This document shows, one piece after another, positions 51,293 through 57,570 of a stretch of 64,000 nt of DNA (position 1 is its first letter; the number at the start of each line of letters is the position of its first letter). The position numbers and the translations under genes are program-made. The DNA is taken from contig NZ_JAQIVI010000022.1 in assembly GCF_028618695.1 (NCBI RefSeq), positions 85,934 through 149,933 of the forward strand, written 5' to 3'. Under the pieces are notes generated by a model. That model was given only the letters and a program-made list of their open reading frames with translations. It was not told the origin of the DNA and made no database searches. This DNA comes from Natrinema soli. Its GTDB lineage: Archaea; Halobacteriota; Halobacteria; Halobacteriales; Natrialbaceae.

Positions 51293-52320
51293 GGGGTACC
51301 TCCGGAAGCGGTAAGGTAGCCTTCGAGCTTATCGAAGCTCTGGCTCCAGCCTTCATCCATCCCGTCGAGGTGTTCGGCGGCGTCTGCCGTCGCCTCCAGG
51401 ACCTCCGCCTGGAGCGTGATCGTCGTCTCCCCGTCGTGCTCCTCGAACGTGACGGTCTGGCGCACTTCGAACTGGTAGTTCCCGTCGTCGTCCTCGCCGG
51501 CGGCGTCGACGAGCACGAGCCGCTCGGGTGCCTCGACCGCTTCAAAGACCCCCTCGCTCGGGTAGACGGTTCCGTCGGGTCCCTCCATGTCGATTCGGAG
51601 TGCGCCGCCGGGCCGGACGTCCAGCTCGCAGCGTGGCACCGTGAAGTCCGTCGGACCCCACCACGCGGCGACCTGTTCGGGATCCGTCCAGGCCTCCCAG
51701 ACCGCCTCGCGCGGGGCGTCGAACGCCCGTGTGATCGTCGTGTCGTACTCGCTCGGGTCGAATTCGGTTTCGTCGGTTTCCGTTTTCGTCATCGTGGCGT
51801 GTTCCTCTCTTTCGCGTTCGTCCGTCAGCTGTCTCTGCATCGTCTGCGATTCCATCCGATCGTCGACCCTCTCGAGGTGGGATTCGAGCTCGTCGAGCGA
51901 GCCGGTCCAGCCGATCTCGGCCCCCTCGATCATCTCGTCCGTGGGGAAGCCCTCGTGTGTCAGCGTGACCTCCGTCGCGCCGTCGCGCTCTTCGAACTCG
52001 ACCGTCATCGACAACTCTGGCGTGTCCTCGACCCGGTCGCCCTCCTCGTCCGCGAAGAAGTCGGTTGCGACGATTCGCTCGGGTTCGACGATCTCCTCGT
52101 AGATGACCTTCCCCCACGACTCCTCGCCGTCGGGACCCTGCATGCAGAAGTGCCAGGTGCCGCCCTCGCGGAAATCGAGGTCGTTCGCGGAGAGCGTCCA
52201 TCCCGCCGGGCCCCACCACTGCGCCAGTTCGTCGGGGTCGGTCCAGGCCTTCCAGACGCGCTCTCGGGGCGCGTCGAACGTCCGCCGGATGGTCAGACTC
52301 GTCTCGCTCGTTTCGGTCAT
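51289..52320 (-). CDS. Tandem SRPBCC (AHSA1-like) fusion protein
   Basis: 343 aa with two SRPBCC domains. Domain 1 (about 5-150): LTIRRTFDAPRERVWKAWTD, ELAQWWGPAGWTLSANDLDF, GTWHFCMQGPDGEESWGKVI and YEEIVEPERIVATDFF. Domain 2 (about 190-335): TTITRAFDAPREAVWEAWTD, QVAAWWGPTDFTVPRCELDV, GALRIDMEGPDGTVYPSEGV and QTVTFEEHDGETTITLQ. The linker EREEHATMTKTETD contains an internal ATG (51792) in ATGA context, again suggesting two ancestral overlapping genes. The start overlaps the previous stop (52317). Confidence 0.88.
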   Translation of the reverse strand: MTETSETSLTIRRTFDAPRERVWKAWTDPDELAQWWGPAGWTLSANDLDFREGGTWHFCMQGPDGEESWGKVIYEEIVEPERIVATDFFADEEGDRVEDTPELSMTVEFEERDGATEVTLTHEGFPTDEMIEGAEIGWTGSLDELESHLERVDDRMESQTMQRQLTDEREREEHATMTKTETDETEFDPSEYDTTITRAFDAPREAVWEAWTDPEQVAAWWGPTDFTVPRCELDVRPGGALRIDMEGPDGTVYPSEGVFEAVEAPERLVLVDAAGEDDDGNYQFEVRQTVTFEEHDGETTITLQAEVLEATADAAEHLDGMDEGWSQSFDKLEGYLTASGGTP

Positions 52321-52820
52321 GCTTCCCTCCCTGTCTCCGACTCCTCCACCAGTTCCGCCAGTCGCTCCCACGTCTCGCGGGCGCCCTCTTGCATCCCCGA
52401 CTCGGCATTCGCGTCCCGAGCTTCGACCGTCTGGAAGACGGACTGGGCCGTCATCCGCGTCCTGCCGTCCACGTCCTCGAACGTGGCCGTCTCCAGCGAG
52501 ACATCCCCCGGCGAGCCCTCGAACTCCCACGTCTGCACGATCCGCTCGGGAGCGACGACGTCGTGGTAGACGCCGCGGAAGCCGTACTCGTTTCCTTCGT
52601 CATCCCGGCTGACGAAGCGCCACTGGCCGCCCGGCCGCGCGTCCATCTCATCGACGATGGTCTCGTAGCGTCTCGGTCCCCACCAGTCGGGGATCCGGTC
52701 CGGATCGACGTACGCTTCGAACACCTGCTCGCGTGGCGCGTCGAAGCCTCGCCTGATCTCGATCGCCCTCGTATCCGGTTCGACCGTCAGCTTCGTCTGG
52801 TCCGTTTCGATTTCGGTCAT
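52317..52820 (-). CDS. SRPBCC (AHSA1-like) domain protein
   Basis: 167 aa, a single SRPBCC domain. The N-terminal strand is AIEIRRGFDAPREQVFEAYV, the signature tryptophans are in RIPDWWGPRRYETIVDEMDA, then GGQWRFVSRDDEGNEYGFRG, VYHDVVAPERIVQTWEFEGS and a last helix GARETWERLAELVEE. It starts two bases after the stop at 52823 and overlaps the next gene by four bases. The acidic AHSA1-like variant is abundant in soil bacteria, where it is usually paired with an ArsR regulator, as here. Confidence 0.9.
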   Translation of the reverse strand: MTEIETDQTKLTVEPDTRAIEIRRGFDAPREQVFEAYVDPDRIPDWWGPRRYETIVDEMDARPGGQWRFVSRDDEGNEYGFRGVYHDVVAPERIVQTWEFEGSPGDVSLETATFEDVDGRTRMTAQSVFQTVEARDANAESGMQEGARETWERLAELVEESETGREA

Positions 52821-52822
52821 GA

Positions 52823-53269
52823 CTATGCGAGCACCTCCTGCAGGGTGTCGAGCATGCCTGTCCAGCCCTCGGCTGCGCCGTCGGGCACCGACTCCGGGAA
52901 CTCCTGGGTGATAACGACCTCCGTGCCGCCGTCGACGTCGCGGAACTCGTAGGTGAGACGAAGCTCCCCGTCCTCGGTCTCCTCGCCCGAGACGAGGCGT
53001 TCGTGCTCGACGACCTCGACGTAGTATCCGTCGTTCTCGATGCGGTGCTCCCCGTCGGTCCAGTGAATCGCCATCGCGCCTCCGGGCTCGAGTTCGTTGG
53101 CGCGTACCTCCGCCGTCATCCCCGCCGGTACGAACCACTGCTCGAGTTCGTCGGGGTCGGTGAACGCCCGCCAGACGCGCTCGCGCGGTGCGTTGAACGT
53201 GCGCCGGATGATCAATCGGTCGTCGCGTGATTCGACTACAGTGTTGTGATTCGCCGTGTCGTCTGTCAT
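52823..53269 (-). CDS. SRPBCC (AHSA1-like) domain protein
   Basis: 148 aa from ATG 53269, overlapping the ArsR stop as ATGA. A single domain: LIIRRTFNAPRERVWRAFTD, ELEQWFVPAGMTAEVRANEL, GGAMAIHWTDGEHRIENDGY, VVEHERLVSGEETEDGELRL and a final helix GWTGMLDTLQEVLA. It is the first effector gene of the operon. WFVPAGM replaces the more common WWGP seen in three of the other five domains. Confidence 0.9.
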   Translation of the reverse strand: MTDDTANHNTVVESRDDRLIIRRTFNAPRERVWRAFTDPDELEQWFVPAGMTAEVRANELEPGGAMAIHWTDGEHRIENDGYYVEVVEHERLVSGEETEDGELRLTYEFRDVDGGTEVVITQEFPESVPDGAAEGWTGMLDTLQEVLA

Positions 53270-53604
53270 TGGTCGTCTTCCTCCAGATGGTCTTCGAGCG
53301 CGTCGAATCGGTCCTCCCAGAAGACGCGGTACTGGGTGAGCCATCCGAAGGCGTCACTCAGCGGTGCGGCATCCAGATGACACCGACGCACGCGTCCGTC
53401 CCGCTCGACGTCGATGAGTCCCGCATCCTCGAGCACCTGCAAATGCTTCGAGACCGCGGCCAAGGACATGTCATGCGGCTCGGCCAGATCGCCGACGCGT
53501 TCTGGACCGCCGGCTAACTGCTCGATGAGCTTCCTCCGAGTCGGGTGCGCCAGCGCTCCGAAGATCGCGTCGAGATCGAGGTCGTTCGGCTCTCGTTCAA
53601 CCAT
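53266..53604 (-). CDS. ArsR-family repressor of the SRPBCC operon
   Basis: 112 aa. It is a plain ArsR winged helix: LDAIFGALAHPTRRKLIEQL, GPERVGDLAEPHDMSLAAVS, KHLQVLEDAGLIDVERDGRV and RRCHLDAAPLSDAFGWLTQY, followed by a helix FWEDRFDALEDHLEEDD. The one Cys (RRCHL) does not make a metal site, so this is the non-metal ArsR subtype typically paired with AHSA1 genes. The promoter has AGTTGAATA and TATTTAACCT arms around the TATA position, likely its own operator. Confidence 0.92.
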   Translation of the reverse strand: MVEREPNDLDLDAIFGALAHPTRRKLIEQLAGGPERVGDLAEPHDMSLAAVSKHLQVLEDAGLIDVERDGRVRRCHLDAAPLSDAFGWLTQYRVFWEDRFDALEDHLEEDDQ

Positions 53605-53606
53605 CT

Positions 53607-53652
53607 AGTTGAATATATGCGGGCCTATTATTTAACCTTTTAGTTAAATAAG
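53607..53652. promoter_or_regulatory. ArsR operator and promoter of the SRPBCC operon
   Basis: AGTTGAATA at 53607 and TATTTAACCT at 53628 form an inverted repeat, with a third copy AGTTAAATAAGG at 53642. The A/T-rich arm lies 27 bases before ATG 53604 on the minus strand, so a bound repressor would block the TATA region of a leaderless message. Confidence 0.55.
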
Positions 53653-53937
53653 GTGTACGTCCCGATTTGTGGAGCGTTAGAGGGAGCCATAGAGCGGTTA
53701 GCATGGGTTTCAGCTATCGGTTGAGAGGCCTGACCGCTACTACTACAGAGCAGCAGAAATTTGGCAGGTAGATATCAAGCGTCCAGTATCGAGAGAATCT
53801 CGGCCTCAATTCCATCAGCGGCTGTCATGACGAATTGACCTCTAATAGCCGCTGCAAGTCACTGCATACCTGACTCGCACGATAGCGTTGCGATCAGTGT
53901 GTAACTCGTTTCAATGGCTACTATAGCCGTCCTCTGG
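53653..53937. other. Gene-free spacer
   Basis: About 285 bases with numerous stops and no protein-like frame on either strand. It separates the SRPBCC operon from a mobile-element remnant. Confidence 0.3.
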
Positions 53938-54140
53938 CTAGCCGACCGCAGACGTCGTTGGTTTCATCACGCGCCACATAATTCGTGGATGGAACAGAGT
54001 TGACGGCGGTTGTTCCAGGATCAGTACTCGATCGACGGCATCGCGAATCACCCCGTCGTTGTGAGCTTTCCGACGAAGCCGAGAACGTGAGCTGGTACTC
54101 GAGTCACTACCACGGGGCTTCGTCCCCTCGGCTACCGGCC
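53938..54140 (-). mobile_element. Remnant sharing its end with 7190-7250
   Basis: A short minus-strand frame ends HPRIMWRVMKPTTSAVG with a stop; the + strand at 7190-7250 ends RIM-stop-HVMKPTVSAVG. The shared stretch is about 47 bases. Upstream, KAHNDGVIRDAVDRVLILEQ in the same frame looks protein-like. The parent family is not recognised. The next 160 bases (54140-54299) contain no gene. Confidence 0.4.
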
Positions 54141-54299
54141 GCAAGCATATGATGAAAATCCAGCACCTCGAGGGCAGTCACCGTCATCCCCTGCCCGTAG
54201 ATCGGGTTAAAACCGGCACGCGCATCACCGTGACGAGCAAGCCGTCAGGGAATCGCTCGAGAGCAGTCCTCCATCGAACTCAGCACACGGAGACCGATC

Positions 54300-54668
54300 T
54301 TAGCGACACGATCTCTCTTGGAGATAGTCCGCGCCCCAAGCGTCCATTGCGGTGATGACGGGTTCGAGCGACGCGCCCTGATCGGTCAGTGAGTACTCGA
54401 CCCGGAACGGTTTCTCGCTCACGATCGCTCGATTCACGAGGCCGTTGTCTTCCAGATTTTCGAGACTGTTCGAAAGCACGGTACTGGAGATCGACTCGAT
54501 TTCGTCTTTGAGCGCATTGAACCCGAGCGGGCCATGTTCGAGTAGTCGGTGCACAATCACTGGATGCCATTTCTTCCCGATGAGATGGGCTGTACACGTC
54601 ACCGTACACCAGTCGTCGTCGGCACACCAGGATGCGACGCATTCCTCTTCTTCGGTTGCTCTGCTCAT
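54300..54668 (-). CDS. HxlR-family transcriptional regulator
   Basis: 122 aa from ATG 54668 (ATG 54698 also in frame). It carries a Cys-rich N-terminus (CVASWCADDDWCTVTC) and then the HxlR winged helix LIGKKWHPVIVHRLLEHGPL, GFNALKDEIESISSTVLSNS, LENLEDNGLVNRAIVSEKPF and RVEYSLTDQGASLEPVITAM. HxlR proteins sense aldehydes or redox signals, often through Cys; four Cys here make a redox or metal sensor likely. Divergent from DoxX at 54821, its probable target. Confidence 0.9.
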   Translation of the reverse strand: MSRATEEEECVASWCADDDWCTVTCTAHLIGKKWHPVIVHRLLEHGPLGFNALKDEIESISSTVLSNSLENLEDNGLVNRAIVSEKPFRVEYSLTDQGASLEPVITAMDAWGADYLQERSCR

Positions 54669-54697
54669 TCGTTCTAGCGGTACTGAATGTGGAGCCA

Positions 54698-54715
54698 TTA
54701 GTATGACGCTACTAA
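54698..54715. promoter_or_regulatory. Palindrome upstream of hxlR-like gene
   Basis: TTAGTATGACGCTACTAA has perfect 6-base arms TTAGTA/TACTAA around a 6-base spacer. It begins about 30 bases before ATG 54668 and coincides with the expected TATA position, so it is a good candidate operator for the HxlR-like protein and perhaps for the divergent DoxX gene. Confidence 0.5.
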
Positions 54716-54820
54716 GTCAGTGTTCCTGAGCTGATCGGGTATCCAAAGGGACTTAGCAAACAGTACTCCCTCAGTACCAGCTTCGCTTACGCTTATCCGA
54801 GTCCTTGGATATCTCTCGGT

Positions 54821-55228
54821 ATGGAAGATGCCTCTGTCGATCGTATTCAGTCACTACAGCAGTCGACCCCGGAGTGGGTTCATATCGGTCTTCGTCTCGT
54901 TCTTGTCGCACTCGTCGCGAAACCAGCGCTGAGCAAGTTTGTCACCCACGGAAATTCAGTTTCGTTCTTCGATGCAATCGGGATGCCCGCCCCGCAACTG
55001 ATGGTTATTCTTGCAGGGATCATCGAAGTCGGAGCGGTCCTCCTGCTGCTGGCTGGCGTCGGTGAGCGTCTCGCGGCTGTGTCGCTCATTCCGGTGATGC
55101 TCGTCGCGATACTGTACGTCGGACCCGACTGGAAGAACCTCAGCGTGCTGTTCGGAGCATTCGCATTCCTCGTCCTGACGACTGATGTGGACGCCGTCCG
55201 GCAGCCTGTTGATCGACTACTCGGGTAG
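54821..55228 (+). CDS. DoxX family membrane protein
   Basis: 135 aa. Four helices in the DoxX arrangement: WVHIGLRLVLVALVAKPALS with the conserved K-x-x-D-like segment, VSFFDAIGMPAPQLMVILAG, IIEVGAVLLLLAGVGERLAA and LFGAFAFLVLTTDVD at the end, with the conserved GMP...E..G pattern. Start ATG 54821. The HxlR gene faces it across about 150 bases, the usual pairing for oxidative or electrophile responses, where DoxX partners thiol or quinone metabolism. Confidence 0.88.
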   Translation: MEDASVDRIQSLQQSTPEWVHIGLRLVLVALVAKPALSKFVTHGNSVSFFDAIGMPAPQLMVILAGIIEVGAVLLLLAGVGERLAAVSLIPVMLVAILYVGPDWKNLSVLFGAFAFLVLTTDVDAVRQPVDRLLG

Positions 55229-55319
55229 GTCACCCTCACGTAGTCTGGATGGTTGAGTCCGTCAGTTCGTCCTTCTCTTCGCCTTATTTGGTCGCTCACG
55301 GTCTTTCCGTGTGTGACAC

Positions 55320-55665
55320 AACACAGACTGAGGGGGGATTCGTCTCCGGTGTCGTCGCGACGATTGCAATGTCAATTCTCATGCTCCTCGCAGTGGTCTC
55401 GGGGAAATCCCCGATGCCACAGCCGATCCCGAAAGCGGTGGTCGCACACGCTTCGGCAGCGGTCTTCCGAAGCCGATGCTGATGGCACTCGCGATTGGCC
55501 TCCATCTCGGCTATGGCGGGCTGTTCGGTGTTATCCTCGCACGGATTGCTCGTCCCGTGACAACCCGGAATGGACTCGCTCTCGGTCTCGGCCTCTGGGC
55601 GCTGCTGCAGATCATTTTCATGCCGTTTCTCGGCTGGGGCCTGTTCGGGACGGCACGTCCCGATT
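55320..55665 (+). pseudogene. Frameshifted, truncated membrane protein
   Basis: Two + frames join into one membrane protein: EGGFVSGVVATIAMSILMLL, AVVSGKSPMPQPIPKAVVAH in the first frame and LMALAIGLHLGYGGLFGVIL, TRNGLALGLGLWALLQIIFM in the second, separated by a frameshift near 55465. The second frame then runs into the end of the convergent transporter gene, losing the natural C-terminus. The helices and the LGYGGLFG motif recall a small haloarchaeal membrane family (DUF6789-like, from memory). Confidence 0.5.
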
Positions 55666-56498
55666 CAGAAGAGGCCAGCGATGAATCCGAGCCCCATGAC
55701 AACGAGGACGGTCGCTGAGAACAGCGGAAGGTACGGTGTGTACCTCTCCACCGTTTCCTCGTACTCCTGATAGCCAGCGATGAGGAGCATCGTCAACCCG
55801 ACGATACCGACGATGACCGTCAGCGCATACGCGGTCATTAGTTCCAGACAGTACGCTGATCCGGCACAGAGGCCGATAATCTCGAACTCCTCCTCGTGGG
55901 CGAATCCGAGGACGAATGCGAACCAGGCGATTCCGAACAGTCCGCGGTCGGCGTCAGTAGCTGGCTCAGTTCCGTGCTCGTGAGAATGTCCACTGATTCC
56001 TCCAAGCCGGGTTTTCACCCGTTCAAGGAGCCCATCCGAGGAGTATTCTTGCCCAGGTGACGGTGGATGGTCATGGTGAGCAGACTGGCCCTCCGTATGC
56101 TCATCGTGTTCGTGGTCGTGCTCGTGCTCGTGGGAGTGGCCGTGATCGTGGGAGTGGCCGTGTATGTACTCTCGAATTCCGAGGCCGATGAGTAACACCC
56201 CTGCGACGATACTTACTGGTCCGCCGATGGAGATGGCGCCGAGGATCGAAATTGGCTCGTTCACCTGGGTCAACTGGAAGTAGGATTTCGCGTAGAAGAA
56301 CACGCCGACCATCGCCAGACTACTGATGAGGTGTCCGATACCGATGAGAGAGCTGGCGGCGAACCCGTAGAGCCACTTGTTGGATTGATCGAGCGCATAG
56401 CTCGCAGCGACTGGCCATCCGTGTCCGGGTTCGATACCGTGCACGAACCCGAGCGCGATCGCGCCGACCAATAGTGGAAACGCCTCGCCATGTAGCAT
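55665..56498 (-). CDS. RcnA/NiCoT-like nickel-cobalt transporter
   Basis: 277 aa, six or seven helices. The N-terminal motif ALGFVHGIEPGHGWPVAASY matches the LHGLEPGHS signature of RcnA-type transporters. A cytoplasmic loop (residues about 110-170) is extremely His-rich (HGHSHDHGHSHEHEHDHEHD in its first part), typical of metal-buffering. A second motif VLGFAHEEEFEIIGLCAG repeats the H-x-x-E pattern. The neighbouring divergent NikR gene makes Ni the most likely metal; import or export cannot be settled, although the RcnA-like start suggests efflux or NiCoT-like uptake under NikR repression. Confidence 0.85.
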   Translation of the reverse strand: MLHGEAFPLLVGAIALGFVHGIEPGHGWPVAASYALDQSNKWLYGFAASSLIGIGHLISSLAMVGVFFYAKSYFQLTQVNEPISILGAISIGGPVSIVAGVLLIGLGIREYIHGHSHDHGHSHEHEHDHEHDEHTEGQSAHHDHPPSPGQEYSSDGLLERVKTRLGGISGHSHEHGTEPATDADRGLFGIAWFAFVLGFAHEEEFEIIGLCAGSAYCLELMTAYALTVIVGIVGLTMLLIAGYQEYEETVERYTPYLPLFSATVLVVMGLGFIAGLF

Positions 56499-56601
56499 TC
56501 ACCTATTCCTCTATCACTACGCTGTATAGCGGTTGTTAAGTCTGAAACGGGACTTCCGTAATAATCGAGGGCTCAAGGCAGTAGGGGACCAACTGGGGAG
56601 T

Positions 56602-57009
56602 ATGCGAACGAGCTTGAACGTGTCTGAGGACATTCTCGACGAGTTCGATGAAACGTGGCAGGCTGAGGGACTGGACTCTCGCTCGCGGGCGATTCGTGAG
56701 GCGATGCAGGAATACATCGAAGGGCATTCACAACTCGAAGAGGTCTCGGGTGAGGTCGTCGCCGTCCTGGCCTTCGATTACCGGCATCACGAGGTAATTC
56801 ACGATCTTCATGCTGCCCAGCACCAGTTTCAGGACGTGATCGAGACGATGAGCCACACCCACCAAGGCGACTGGTGTTTGGAAACGGTCTTCTGTCACGG
56901 TAATGCGGCGCGGGTTCGGGAACTCGTGTATCGGCTCCGTGATTTCGATGGGGTCGGTCGCGTGAAGACGATGCTCCTCCGAAATACTGCGCCGGACAGC
57001 TCGCCTTGA
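56602..57009 (+). CDS. nikR: NikR nickel-responsive regulator
   Basis: 135 aa from ATG 56602, preceded by GGGGAG. The ribbon-helix-helix part is MRTSLNVSEDILDEFDETWQ with SRSRAIREAMQEYIEG; the metal-binding ACT-like domain is VVAVLAFDYRHHEVIHDLHA, QHQFQDVIETMSHTHQGDWC and LETVFCHG. The nickel ligand set is preserved in pattern: His in RHHE, the H-T-H pair and the Cys of DWCLE. It represses nickel-transport genes when nickel is abundant and lies 103 bases from the divergent transporter at 55665. Confidence 0.92.
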   Translation: MRTSLNVSEDILDEFDETWQAEGLDSRSRAIREAMQEYIEGHSQLEEVSGEVVAVLAFDYRHHEVIHDLHAAQHQFQDVIETMSHTHQGDWCLETVFCHGNAARVRELVYRLRDFDGVGRVKTMLLRNTAPDSSP

Positions 57010-57013
57010 GATC

Positions 57014-57230
57014 TCACTCGATACAGCAGCTCATCGTGGACGTGTCCTGCCGGAACGTCTGACAGGCCTGCTTGAACACCTCGTTGAACGTCGGGAATGG
57101 GTGGACGGTGTCAATGATGTCGTCGACGGTCAGCTCGAACTTCACCGCTAGCGTCGCTTCCATGATCATGTCGGCGCCACGGGGGCAGACCATGTGGACG
57201 CCGACGATATCGTCGGTCTCGAAGTGGTCG
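57014..57230 (-). pseudogene. C-terminal remnant of a mercuric reductase-like protein
   Basis: The minus-strand end reads VGVHMVCPRGADMIMEATLA, VKFELTVDDIIDTVHPFPTF and NEVFKQACQTFRQDTSTMSC with CIE. This is the dimerisation domain and Cys-pair C-terminus of MerA/dihydrolipoamide-dehydrogenase-like flavoproteins. The FAD and NAD-binding parts are not recognisable upstream (57230-57570), where only degenerate frames remain. It appears to be a leftover from a metal-resistance gene, next to nikR. Confidence 0.6.
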
Positions 57231-57570
57231 TCCACATCAACGTCGTTCCTACTGAGACGCTGCGGGAAAGTCGAAGTCGTCGGTCTCGACACCGTCTCCT
57301 GCGCCGCGAGTTCGGCAACATATTTGGTAGTAGCAACTCCCGTTCCAATTATCGGGACAGCTGTACTGGCTGACCGCTCAGGGTTCGAGCTCGAGGACGT
57401 AGTGGAGGACATGTTCTGGACTCTCGGCTACGAGACGTTCGGCAAGCCGAGAGAACTGCTGACGGGGGTCGAGACGTGCTGGTCACACCGCCCGCTGAAT
57501 CGACCATAGCGGTTGTGGATCGCTCACCCGAAGCCCAAATTTAAACGCCCAGCGCAAGTACCCGTTCCCA

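Noticed and set aside
50016..52569. Long + strand frames opposite the SRPBCC operon
   Set aside because: They cover the overlapping minus-strand genes, whose domains are clear, and show no recognisable family.
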